Shown: positions 46,089-54,351 of the stretch, in pieces
Layout of the letters: each line of letters starts with the position of its first letter
Position numbering within the stretch: position 1 is the first letter of the stretch
Assembly: GCA_963820415.1 (NCBI GenBank)
Contig: CAWFZT010000006.1
Span: 682,001 to 746,000 of the forward strand
DNA: 64,000 nucleotides
Reading direction: 5' to 3'
Source of the DNA: CAWFZT01 sp963820415
GTDB lineage: Bacteria > Chloroflexota > Anaerolineae > Anaerolineales > Anaerolineaceae
Notes under the pieces: model-generated
The model's input: only the letters and a program-made list of their open reading frames with translations
Databases searched by the model: none
Told to the model about the DNA's origin: nothing
Made by a program: the position numbers and the translations under genes

Positions 46089-46844
46089 ATGCAAGCCTCT
46101 ACAGCCGCACGGTTGCTCTCGCTCAATCGTCAATTCTACCAGACATTTGGACAGGCTTTTGCCGAAACGCGCCGGCGCATCCAGCCTGGGGTCAGGCGGG
46201 TGCTGGATATCATCCCGGCCTCCGGCAGGTGGCTCGACCTTGGCTGTGGTCCAGGGGCATTGGCGGTTGAATGGGCCCGGCAGAAGCGGCAGGGCGAATA
46301 TCTGGGGGTGGACTTCAGCGCCCAGCTTTTACAGGAAGCCCGCCAGGCGGTGCGAGGATTGGCAGTGCCGGGTCTGCAAATTCACTTCCTGCCTGCCGAC
46401 CTGTCCATTCCGGGTTGGGAGAAAGCCGCCCCAGGCCAACCCTTTGACGGTGTGCTAGCTTTCGCAGTCCTGCACCATTTACCGGGCGCAGGGCTGCGCC
46501 GGCAGGTGCTGCGCCAGGTGCATGAGCTGCTCGGGCCGGGGGGTTGGTTTATTCATTCGGAATGGCAGTTCCAACATTCAGCCCGACTGATGGCGCGGCG
46601 TCTGCCCTGGGATAGGATCGGCTTGCAAAATGAAGACTTGGAAGAAGGGGATACCCTCCTGGATTGGCGGCGCACCCTACCCGGGCAGACCGAACAGACC
46701 GGTCTGCGCTACGTACACCTGTTCTCCCGGCCTGAGCTGGCCGATCTGGCTGCTCAAAGCGGTTTTGCAGTCGAGCAGGAATTCGAGTCGGATGGTGAGG
46801 GAGCCAGGCTGGGCTTGTACCAGGTTTGGAGGGCCGTGCTATAA
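46089..46844 (+). CDS. Class I SAM methyltransferase, Trm9-like
   Basis: The 251-residue protein starts at 46089 by its promoter position. It opens LNRQFYQTFGQAFAETRRR and has motif I WLDLGCGPGA (48-57), YLGVDFS and a post-motif block AVLHHLPG. The N-terminal pattern resembles Trm9/ALKBH8-type tRNA wobble-uridine methyltransferases, which methylate the carboxymethyl group made by Elp3. The divergent neighbour is elp3, so a shared pathway is a reasonable inference; a small-molecule substrate is not excluded. Confidence 0.75.
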   Translation: MQASTAARLLSLNRQFYQTFGQAFAETRRRIQPGVRRVLDIIPASGRWLDLGCGPGALAVEWARQKRQGEYLGVDFSAQLLQEARQAVRGLAVPGLQIHFLPADLSIPGWEKAAPGQPFDGVLAFAVLHHLPGAGLRRQVLRQVHELLGPGGWFIHSEWQFQHSARLMARRLPWDRIGLQNEDLEEGDTLLDWRRTLPGQTEQTGLRYVHLFSRPELADLAAQSGFAVEQEFESDGEGARLGLYQVWRAVL

Positions 46845-46845
46845 T
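46840..46845 (+). promoter_or_regulatory. Extended -10 promoter of the YfhO-like gene
   Basis: GTGCTATAATTT contains a perfect TATAAT with an upstream TG and overlaps the stop codon of the preceding gene. It would start a leader of about 40 bases before the GTG start at 46889. Confidence 0.5.
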
Positions 46846-46888
46846 TTAATCCTCCAAAAGGGACATCCGGTTTCAGGGAAGACATCCA

Positions 46889-48862
46889 GTGACAGGCGTT
46901 CAAATACCAGTCCAGGCGCCGGCCGGGCAGAAGGCCGTCCATGGATACCCATTACGTCCGATGCTAAGGCCCATGCTCCGCGCTAACCGCGAGATCCTGT
47001 TTCAGATCGACGAGGTCGTGCTGATCTTTGTGTGGGCGATCTACGTCGGTAGGGAGTACCTGAACTTTATCCCTTTCATTTGGCCAACCGGAAGGGAATT
47101 CGCATCTTCGATACAAACTCACTTCATATGGAATTTATTACCCCAATGTGGCGCGTGCGTCTTCTGGAATGGCTTCGTGCACGGAGGTGCACCAGCCTTC
47201 GCCGATCTTCACGGCAGCATGCTGCACCCGCTGGTCATCCTATCCACTTTACTATGGGGGGTATTAAGTGGAGCCAAGATAACCTTGGTCCTTAGCCTGT
47301 TTATTGCGGGATTTGCTCAATGGTGGTTGACCAAGGTGATGGGATTGGGCCGGATCGCCCGCCTGTTCTGCGGAGGCATGGCGGTAGTCGGGGGTCACCT
47401 GGCAGGCCGAATGGAGCTAGGCAGCTTTGGTATGGTTCTCTCGACGGCTGCTTGCAGCCTGGTGATTGCTCCCGCCGTGGGACTGGCCTTGACCGGCAAA
47501 CGCCGCTACACCATCTTGCTGGCCCTCGCCGTCAGCTCGGCCTTGCTTTCAGGACAGGGCTATATGCAAGTGGGATTAGCCTTCAGCATATTGCCTGCTT
47601 TCCTCTTGTTTTTTTGGGACGAGCATTTTAAACTCCGTCCAGTTTGGAAGGAATTCCTTTTAGCCGCCATCCTGGCTCTGCTGTTAGCGGGTATCTTATT
47701 GGTCCCCATGGCGCATTTTTATCCGGGCATATACAAAGACACCGATCCAGCATTTAGCACAGCTCAATCACCGGCTTATATACCCCTCAATGAAGTCATT
47801 GATAATGTGCCGTTTTATCTAAGTGACAGCCTGAAAAGTGTCCCTTATCCACATCTTTATGTCAATTACTTGGGCTGGGTGCCTGTCCTGCTTGCAATTA
47901 TTTCACTGCGTTTCTGGCCGTATTCTCGCAACCGGCTGTTAGCATTCTTCTTCGTCTCACTTGGACTGGTCTACTTGTGTGCTGGGGCTATTACCCTCAA
48001 AGCCTTGGAAAATATATTACCGGATTTCGCTGCGGGAGTCCGGCATCCCACGCAAATCGCCGGTTTAGCCAACCCTCTTATCCTCGGTATGGCCGCCTGG
48101 GGTTTAGATGGATTGGTCAAGTTAAAGTGGCCCCAGATTGGATTCATAAGTACAAACCGGAATTCCAACCCTCCTGATACGGGAATAAGCCTGGCTTTGT
48201 TAGTTCTTACTGTACCTTTGGCATGGTCGCTCATATCAGCTTACGATTTTGGCCAGAATTGGCTGGTAACCGCGCCTTCAAGCCCGGATCTTTACCGGGT
48301 TACCAAGACTTTGCAAACAAATTCTAGCCAATGGGTAAATTTACCTTACGGCGAGCATTTTTGGATGATTCCTGCGCTTGAATCGGGTCTAAAAATCGGT
48401 ATCGGCATCCGTACCTGGCAATGGAAAGAACATGGCCCTCCCCCGGTCTATCGCGAAGGTACTCGGGATAACATAGATCCTGCTAGCCCAAATTATTTAC
48501 AGACAGTGTTTGGCATCAACATCGTCGCCCACCCGGAGAATGAATACGCCTACGTGCAAGTGGGCGAGCTGGCGGAACCCTGCCAGGCGCACGCTTTGGG
48601 AGGCAACATCGACGTGGATTGCCCGGTCACCGGACCGGGGCAGTTGGTGGTGCACGAATATTATTACAGCGGCTGGACAGCCTGGCGGGATGGGGTGCGC
48701 ACACCCCTGCTGTCCTCCCAATGGCTGAGTGTGGATGCGCCAGCCGGGCAACACAAATACAGCTTCCGCTACCGTCCCTGGGACGTGTGGGTGGGGATAT
48801 TGTTCAGCCTGGCCGGCCTGGCTGCCTGCGTGGTGCTGTGGAGGAAGGCGCGCACCGGGTAA
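46889..48862 (+). CDS. Large multi-pass membrane protein (YfhO-like)
   Basis: The 657-residue protein begins at a GTG. It has about twelve hydrophobic segments over residues 35-470, then an outer domain with VVHEYYYSGWTAWRDG and a final transmembrane helix before the C-terminus. That terminal block is typical of bacterial YfhO-type GT-C glycosyltransferases, which decorate lipid-linked or wall polymers. An acidic pair in the first loop is less clear than in GT39. The next gene starts six bases later, so the two are probably one operon. Confidence 0.7.
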   Translation: MTGVQIPVQAPAGQKAVHGYPLRPMLRPMLRANREILFQIDEVVLIFVWAIYVGREYLNFIPFIWPTGREFASSIQTHFIWNLLPQCGACVFWNGFVHGGAPAFADLHGSMLHPLVILSTLLWGVLSGAKITLVLSLFIAGFAQWWLTKVMGLGRIARLFCGGMAVVGGHLAGRMELGSFGMVLSTAACSLVIAPAVGLALTGKRRYTILLALAVSSALLSGQGYMQVGLAFSILPAFLLFFWDEHFKLRPVWKEFLLAAILALLLAGILLVPMAHFYPGIYKDTDPAFSTAQSPAYIPLNEVIDNVPFYLSDSLKSVPYPHLYVNYLGWVPVLLAIISLRFWPYSRNRLLAFFFVSLGLVYLCAGAITLKALENILPDFAAGVRHPTQIAGLANPLILGMAAWGLDGLVKLKWPQIGFISTNRNSNPPDTGISLALLVLTVPLAWSLISAYDFGQNWLVTAPSSPDLYRVTKTLQTNSSQWVNLPYGEHFWMIPALESGLKIGIGIRTWQWKEHGPPPVYREGTRDNIDPASPNYLQTVFGINIVAHPENEYAYVQVGELAEPCQAHALGGNIDVDCPVTGPGQLVVHEYYYSGWTAWRDGVRTPLLSSQWLSVDAPAGQHKYSFRYRPWDVWVGILFSLAGLAACVVLWRKARTG

Positions 48863-48867
48863 TCCGT

Positions 48868-50949
48868 ATGGAGCACCATTCGTCCAGCCATCCCGTTCAG
48901 CGCTCCAGCCCTTCTCCCCCTGGGGCAAAATTACGCAGCTCTAGCCACTCCTTAGAAACGGCGCTGTTCGGCCTGTCGGCAGTTATCTACCTGGCAACTC
49001 GCCTGATCGGCCTGGAACGCTTCCCGATCTATTTTTTCTCGGATGAGGCGGTTCAGGTAGTGCTGGCCCAGGATTTTATCCGGGATTATTTCCACGGCTA
49101 CGATCATGTGCTGTTCCCGACCTATTTCCTAAACACTTACCAGTACAACCTGGGAACTTCGGTTTACCTGCAGGTCATCCCTTATCTACTCTTCGGCAAA
49201 TCGGTTTTCGTCACCCGCGCCGTACCCGTCCTGGTTTCGCTGGTCGCCGCGTTGAGTGTGGGGCTGATCCTCAAGCAAATTTTTAAAAGCCCTTACCCCT
49301 GGGCGGCTGTGCTGCTCCTGTCGATCACGCCGGCCTGGTTCCTTCATTCGAGGACGGCCTTCGAGACCAGTCTGGCCACTTCATTTTATGCCGGGTTTCT
49401 CTATTTTTACTTGCGCTACCGCAGTGGAAGGCTCCGGTCACTCTATTGGGCGGTCCTGTTTGCAGGGCTGGCTTTTTACAGTTATTCCGCGGCCTGCGCA
49501 GTAGTAGCCCTCACCGCAGTCCTGCTGCTGCTCTCGGACGCGCCCTTTCACTGGCGCCAGCGCGTGACCGTTCTGGCGGCCAGCGGGCTGGCGGCCTTGC
49601 TGACCTTGCCCTACTTGCGGTTTGCTCTCGAACATCCCAATGCCACTCAAGAGCACCTGGTGATGCTCGATTCTTACTGGACCAAGCCGCTGCCCCCCCT
49701 GGTGGCAAAACTGGGACAGTTCTTTATAGAGTATGGGCGCGGGTTGAACCCGATTTACTGGTACCAGACGACCGTGGTTGACATCCCCCGACATGTGATG
49801 AAAGGTTACGGGTACCTGCTGTGGGCGACTATCCCGCTGCTGGTGATTGGATTGGTGGTGTTTATCTGGAAAATCCGCCAGTCCCGCTGCCGCACCGTGC
49901 TGATTGCCCTGCTGGCGTCACCCTGCGGGGCAGCCATGGTGGCGATTGGGATTACCCGGGTGCTGATCCTGGTCATTCCGGCGGCTATCTTGAGCGCCAT
50001 TGGGCTTTCTTTTTTGCTGCGCTGGATTGAAAAGTGGTTGAAAAATAACCTCACGCCACGCCTGGTGGTGTTTGTCTTGCTGGCCGGTTTTAATGGCTAC
50101 ATGTTGTGGGATTCGCTGGCAAACGGGCCGCAGTGGTTCTCTGATTACGGCATCAACGGCATGCAGTACGGGGCCACAGAAATTTTTGACGAGGTACGCC
50201 AGTACCTGGCGGTTTCGCCCGAAACGAACATCATTCTTTCCCCGACCTGGGCCAACGGCACAGACGTGCTGGCGCGTTTCTTTTTCAACGACCCGGCCCC
50301 GTTCAAGCTGGGCAGCATAGAAGGATTCATAACCGAACGCCAACCTCTCGACCAGCACACCCTGTTTGTCATGACCCCGGACGAATTCGAGCTGGCGCAG
50401 TCCAGCGGAAAATTCCAGGATATCCTGGTAGAAAAAACCTTGCCCTACCCGGATGGAGAACCTGGATTTTACTTCGTGCGTTTACGCTACGTAGACAACA
50501 TCGATGCTATTTTTGCGGCTGAAGAAGCCGCCCGCCGCGTTCCCCAGGAGGAGGACGTGGTCATCGACGATCAATTGGCGCACGTCAAATATTCCTACCT
50601 GGATATGGGTGATATCTCCATGGCATTTGACGGTGACTTGAGCACTTTGATACGCAGCATGGACGCTAACCCGCTCAAGCTGGAGATCGATTTTTTAGAG
50701 CCCCGGCGCCTGCACGCGGTGACCGTACAGGTTGGTGGAGTGCCAACGCAGGTACGGGTGGAGCTTCACCCCGTTCATGGGGTAGCTCCACTGATTTTTA
50801 GCCAAACGGTACCTGCAACGCCTGATCCCCGGCCGGTAGTTTTTGAATTCGGGAACACCTATGAAGTAAGCACGGTATCACTGGAAGTCCAGAATGTGTT
50901 AAACTCAGAGCCGGCGCACGTACATGTGTGGGAAGTGACTTTCCAATAA
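48868..50949 (+). CDS. GT39-like membrane glycosyltransferase with C-terminal sandwich domain
   Basis: The start is placed at 48868, just after the upstream gene. The ~693-residue protein has the GT-C first-loop motif FSDEAVQVVLAQDF, about ten to twelve hydrophobic segments, then ~330 exterior residues. The last ~100 residues (MDANPLKLEIDFLEPRRLHAVTVQVG and beyond) look like a galactose-binding or discoidin-type beta sandwich, which may bind the glycan acceptor. The enzyme probably uses a polyprenyl-phosphate sugar; substrates are unknown. Confidence 0.75.
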   Translation: MEHHSSSHPVQRSSPSPPGAKLRSSSHSLETALFGLSAVIYLATRLIGLERFPIYFFSDEAVQVVLAQDFIRDYFHGYDHVLFPTYFLNTYQYNLGTSVYLQVIPYLLFGKSVFVTRAVPVLVSLVAALSVGLILKQIFKSPYPWAAVLLLSITPAWFLHSRTAFETSLATSFYAGFLYFYLRYRSGRLRSLYWAVLFAGLAFYSYSAACAVVALTAVLLLLSDAPFHWRQRVTVLAASGLAALLTLPYLRFALEHPNATQEHLVMLDSYWTKPLPPLVAKLGQFFIEYGRGLNPIYWYQTTVVDIPRHVMKGYGYLLWATIPLLVIGLVVFIWKIRQSRCRTVLIALLASPCGAAMVAIGITRVLILVIPAAILSAIGLSFLLRWIEKWLKNNLTPRLVVFVLLAGFNGYMLWDSLANGPQWFSDYGINGMQYGATEIFDEVRQYLAVSPETNIILSPTWANGTDVLARFFFNDPAPFKLGSIEGFITERQPLDQHTLFVMTPDEFELAQSSGKFQDILVEKTLPYPDGEPGFYFVRLRYVDNIDAIFAAEEAARRVPQEEDVVIDDQLAHVKYSYLDMGDISMAFDGDLSTLIRSMDANPLKLEIDFLEPRRLHAVTVQVGGVPTQVRVELHPVHGVAPLIFSQTVPATPDPRPVVFEFGNTYEVSTVSLEVQNVLNSEPAHVHVWEVTFQ

Positions 50950-50969
50950 GGAATGATCCAGGAGAAAAT

Positions 50970-51446
50970 GTGGGCGAGCAATTGAAAAAAGCCAGGCAGC
51001 CTGGACGTTCTTTTCCATTGATTGTGCTGGTGCTCAGTTTCCTGCTCTTTTCGCTGACCGGCTGGTCGAGGTTATACCTTTCGATCTTCGACTGGCAGTT
51101 GTTGATCAGTCTCGGCTTATTTCCCGGTCCGCTGTACCTGGCGATTTACGGGATGATAACCGGCCTGTTTGGGGTAATCGCGGCGGTGAGTTTATGGTTG
51201 GGCCAGCCCTGGGCGCCCAGGATTGCCTGGACTGGTGGGCTGGCAGCCGCAGCCTGGTATTGGCTCGATCGCCTTTTATTTACCCAATCGGCTTCAAGTT
51301 GGACAAACTGGCCGTTTTCAGCCGGAATGACGGTGGCCTGCCTGTTGTTCGTCTTCCTGGTATTGGCAGCACAGAGGCAGAGAAAATTTTTCCATCCCCC
51401 AGGAAAGGCCTGGAAGGATGGGCGAAGAAAGTACGGTAACCCATGA
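50970..51446 (+). CDS. Small integral membrane protein
   Basis: The start is GTG 50970, preceded by AGGAG; the earlier ATG at 50928 lies inside the previous gene. The ~158-residue protein has four hydrophobic helices and a basic C-terminal tail (AAQRQRKFFHPPGKAWKDGRRK). No family is recognised. Its stop overlaps the CYTH gene by four bases (ATGA), so it belongs to this operon. Confidence 0.7.
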   Translation: MGEQLKKARQPGRSFPLIVLVLSFLLFSLTGWSRLYLSIFDWQLLISLGLFPGPLYLAIYGMITGLFGVIAAVSLWLGQPWAPRIAWTGGLAAAAWYWLDRLLFTQSASSWTNWPFSAGMTVACLLFVFLVLAAQRQRKFFHPPGKAWKDGRRKYGNP

Positions 51447-52060
51447 GCAAGACAAGTGATGAGATAGAAGCTAAATTCTGGATATCCGACCTGGCCACCT
51501 TTCAAGCATGTGTCCAAGACTCAGGCGCTCGATTGGCTCATCGCAGGGTTAAAGAGATCAACCTGCGTTTCGACACACCGGATGGCATTTTGAGCCGCCA
51601 GTCACGCGTGCTGCGCCTGCGCAAAGATTACAGGGTTCACCTGACTTATAAAGGCGCCGCTCGTCCTGGCGAAGCTGTCAGCGTGCGGCAAGAAATAGAG
51701 TTCGAGGTCAACAGCTATAAAGCTGCCCGGGCTTTTCTGGAAGCGCTGGGGTACCGCGTTATCGTTATGTATGAGAAATACCGCACCGGGTACGAAGTAA
51801 ACGACCTGGTCATTGCCCTGGACGAAATGCCCTTCGGCAATTTCTGCGAGATCGAAGGTCCGAATGTGTTTTTGATCCGCTCTCTGGCCGATTCACTTGG
51901 TTTGGATTGGGAGGCGCGCAGCCAGGAGAGCTACCTGGGCCTATTCAACCGCCTCCAGCAGAGTGGGCTTCAGGCCAAGAACTTGACCTTCGATGAATTC
52001 AAAGGGGTGACTGTCAGTCCTGAACAGTTGGGATTGCGCCCGGCAGATAAGAAGTTATAG
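51443..52060 (+). CDS. CYTH-domain protein (class IV adenylate cyclase-like)
   Basis: The 205-residue protein begins with EIEAKF, the ExExK signature of CYTH enzymes, and has alternating basic and acidic strands (RVLRLRKD, RQEIEFEV, YEKYRTGYEV, CEIEGP) forming the triphosphate tunnel. Members include adenylate cyclase CyaB, thiamine triphosphatase and inorganic triphosphatases; CyaB-like annotation is common for this length. It is translationally coupled to the membrane protein upstream. Confidence 0.88.
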   Translation: MSKTSDEIEAKFWISDLATFQACVQDSGARLAHRRVKEINLRFDTPDGILSRQSRVLRLRKDYRVHLTYKGAARPGEAVSVRQEIEFEVNSYKAARAFLEALGYRVIVMYEKYRTGYEVNDLVIALDEMPFGNFCEIEGPNVFLIRSLADSLGLDWEARSQESYLGLFNRLQQSGLQAKNLTFDEFKGVTVSPEQLGLRPADKKL

Positions 52061-52069
52061 GATAAATGC

Positions 52070-52075
52070 TATAAT
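52070..52075 (+). promoter_or_regulatory. -10 element for leaderless mntA mRNA
   Basis: ATGCTATAATTT holds a perfect TATAAT six bases before the mntA ATG at 52082. There is no room for a ribosome binding site, so the mRNA is probably leaderless. Confidence 0.6.
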
Positions 52076-52081
52076 TTTGTT

Positions 52082-52579
52082 ATGAACAGGCAGCAAATCC
52101 TTTTTGATGAACTGCGCACCGTAATCGCGGAGATTTCAGGGGTAAGTTTAGTCTACCTGTTTGGCTCTCGCCTGGACGAAAAAATTGGCCCAATGAGCGA
52201 CTATGATCTGGGTGTGCTGGTCGAAAATCTTGACGATAGCGATCATGTCCATGCCGATTTAACCCACGCCGCTGCCAATGTTTTCAAGACGGATCGGGTT
52301 GACCTGGTGCCACTCAATCATGCGCCAGTTGAATTAGCATATTCCGTCATTGCTCATGGAGAGTGCATCTTTCAAAAAGACACTGCCACTCGGGTTGATT
52401 ATGAAGCACAGATTCTGAGCATGTACGGCGACTATCTACCTGTATTACGTGCCCAGCGAGAAGATATCCTGCGAGGAGATGATTATGGACGCCGAGTTCA
52501 GCGGTATCGAGAGGCGCTTAGACGAACTGAGCGAACGCTTAGCCAGATTAAAAGCGCTAAGCGCAAAATCCAGGAATGA
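52082..52579 (+). CDS. mntA: MntA-like nucleotidyltransferase antitoxin
   Basis: The 165-residue protein has the exact minimal nucleotidyltransferase motif GSx10DxD: Gly28-Ser29 then Asp40 and Asp42 in SDYDLGV. In the type VII MntA/HepT system this enzyme adds AMP to the HepT tyrosine and so inactivates the toxin. It is followed by the HepT-like gene, overlapping by about 95 bases in another frame, an unusually long overlap for this pair. It starts at a leaderless promoter. Confidence 0.88.
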   Translation: MNRQQILFDELRTVIAEISGVSLVYLFGSRLDEKIGPMSDYDLGVLVENLDDSDHVHADLTHAAANVFKTDRVDLVPLNHAPVELAYSVIAHGECIFQKDTATRVDYEAQILSMYGDYLPVLRAQREDILRGDDYGRRVQRYREALRRTERTLSQIKSAKRKIQE

Positions 52580-52925
52580 TTTCGACGAAGATAGCTTTTT
52601 GCGCGATATTGTAGAGCGTAACCTCGAAGTTGCGGTGCAGTGCTGCATTGATATCAGTCACCGTATTATCGCTTTAGAAAAGGCTCGTAAACCAACTGAT
52701 TATTATGAGGCAATCTCTCTCATGGGGGAGCTAGGCGTGATACCGGTAGATCTCGCTCGCCGCCTGGCGCCTATTGCTGGTTTTCGTAATATTCTCGCTC
52801 ATGAGTACCTGAGCGTTGATTGGGACAGGGTTTATGATCACCTGCAAAATTTAGATGACTTGACCAGGTTTGGCGGCCTTGCGCGTGAATGGTTAGTGAA
52901 AAGGATCGAGGGAGATCAGAGATAG
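52485..52925 (+). CDS. hepT: HepT-like ribonuclease toxin (DUF86)
   Basis: The start at 52485 has GAGGAG six bases upstream. The ~146-residue helical protein ends with RNILAHEY, giving the exact RX4HXY motif (Arg101, His106, Tyr108), the active and AMPylated site of HepT toxins. It lies within and after the mntA gene, so translation is coupled. The motif is intact, so the toxin is probably functional when free of MntA. Confidence 0.88.
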   Translation: MDAEFSGIERRLDELSERLARLKALSAKSRNDFDEDSFLRDIVERNLEVAVQCCIDISHRIIALEKARKPTDYYEAISLMGELGVIPVDLARRLAPIAGFRNILAHEYLSVDWDRVYDHLQNLDDLTRFGGLAREWLVKRIEGDQR

Positions 52926-52926
52926 A

Positions 52927-53670
52927 TCAATTTCGTTTTCCCAGGGAAGCGACGTAAATCGCAAATAAGGATTCTCCATCCAGCTTAAGCGCGGCGTTGA
53001 GTAGGTCGTCGTCAAAGGCGGCGATGGCGCACACTCCACAGCCGATCTGTTCGGCGGCCAGGTACAGGTTCTGGCACACGTGCCCGGCGTCCAGGTGCAG
53101 GTAGCGGTAGCCGCGCTGGCTGTAACGCCAGGTCATCCGTTCGGTCACGGCGACCCAAATAAAGGTAACTGCCGAGTTGCGAACCTGGTTTTGATCGGTG
53201 CAGGCGTGAGTAATCTGTTCGTTGATATCCGCGGCAAATTCGAGGTTGACCAGGGCATGCTGAGAGGCAGCAAAGCGGTAGAGGCCAGGAGCTAACCCTT
53301 CCACCAGGTTAGCCAGCAGGTAAGTCTCGAAGGCGTGCCGCGCCCCGGCAGAGGGCACTGGGCGAAGGGTAGCCGGCCTTTTGGTGATACGTTTAACTCC
53401 CTGCGTAATCCACAGCAGGTAAGAAAGCTCATCCAGACTGAGAGGCGTCTCGATATATTTACGCAGGGTAACGCGCCTTTCGACGGCTTCACGCAAGTCC
53501 ATGGCGGGCATCTTCAGCCCGGCGGGCGCAGGCAGGTTGATCAGCGGTTTGCCGGTTGGGTAAGGCAGCTCCAGCGGCGGCTGCGGGATAATCCCCTGCT
53601 GCTCTTCGGTAGGCCCCATATTCTTGTACTTGCTCATTTCCATAAATTCACGGCCGATTGGGTTGGTCAT
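52927..53670 (-). CDS. SagB/ThcOx-type nitroreductase-like oxidase
   Basis: The 247-residue protein belongs to the SagB/ThcOx branch: a short N-terminal extension, LREAVERRVTLRKYIETPLSLDELSYLLW, then RPVPSAGARHAFETYL and a late LDAGHVCQNLYLAAE. These FMN enzymes oxidise azolines in peptide natural products, but stand-alone copies like this are common and no YcaO or precursor gene is nearby. GGAGGGG precedes the ATG. Confidence 0.82.
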   Translation of the reverse strand: MTNPIGREFMEMSKYKNMGPTEEQQGIIPQPPLELPYPTGKPLINLPAPAGLKMPAMDLREAVERRVTLRKYIETPLSLDELSYLLWITQGVKRITKRPATLRPVPSAGARHAFETYLLANLVEGLAPGLYRFAASQHALVNLEFAADINEQITHACTDQNQVRNSAVTFIWVAVTERMTWRYSQRGYRYLHLDAGHVCQNLYLAAEQIGCGVCAIAAFDDDLLNAALKLDGESLFAIYVASLGKRN

Positions 53671-53692
53671 TTTTCCCCTCCAGAGTGCGAAA

Positions 53693-54307
53693 CTAGGTAA
53701 GTGATTTAACCATGCGGAGAAAGCCGCGCGTATGCAGGCGGTTTTTCAGCCAGGGGGTATTGACCGTCTTGACCACCTGGTAACCGTGGCTAAGGTATAG
53801 ATGCTGTGCATTGAGATTATCTATATCCACACACAACGAATTCTTAGCCATACCGGCGGCGTGCCCCAGCGTATCGGCGTGGCTGAGCAGGGCGCGTCCG
53901 ACCCCCTGCCTGCGGAATTCCGGCAGCACGGCCAGGTGGGAGACATAAAACTCATCGGGCCGGGTTTCTTCCCCCTCGGCTGCCATTGGCGCACGCACTG
54001 CCAGCCGCAGCAGCTCCCAGGGGTTATAAAAGCTTAGAATCTGCCAGGACATTGGCAGCACCAGCTTGAAGGTGTCTCGGCCCGGGAAGACCAGCAGCAA
54101 ACCGGCTGTTTGCCCGTCAATCTCGGCCAGGTAGGTCAGCCGGTAGCTGAAGCGGTTATTGGCCTTTCTAAAAAAGCCGGCGATGACCTGCACCGCCCGC
54201 CCCCGGTCATCCAACCCGAGCATTACGTCTCCATAACCTTCCATCGTTTCCTGGATCAGTTCAGCGGCTGTCAGTGCATCTTCGATTCGGGCAGGCCGGA
54301 CGTTCAT
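53693..54307 (-). CDS. GNAT-family N-acetyltransferase
   Basis: The start at 54307 (MNVRPARIEDA) follows GGGGGAAC; the longer frame would overlap murJ. The ~204-residue protein has the GNAT core with SHLAVLPEFRRQGVGRALLSHAD, the acetyl-CoA loop, and NLNAQHLYLSHGYQVV. Substrate unknown. The gene is 22 bases from the SagB-like gene and 44 bases from murJ on the same strand, possibly one transcript. Confidence 0.85.
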   Translation of the reverse strand: MNVRPARIEDALTAAELIQETMEGYGDVMLGLDDRGRAVQVIAGFFRKANNRFSYRLTYLAEIDGQTAGLLLVFPGRDTFKLVLPMSWQILSFYNPWELLRLAVRAPMAAEGEETRPDEFYVSHLAVLPEFRRQGVGRALLSHADTLGHAAGMAKNSLCVDIDNLNAQHLYLSHGYQVVKTVNTPWLKNRLHTRGFLRMVKSLT

Positions 54308-54351
54308 GTTCCCCCTATTTATGCGCTGGAAGAATGCGCTGGAAGATCGCC

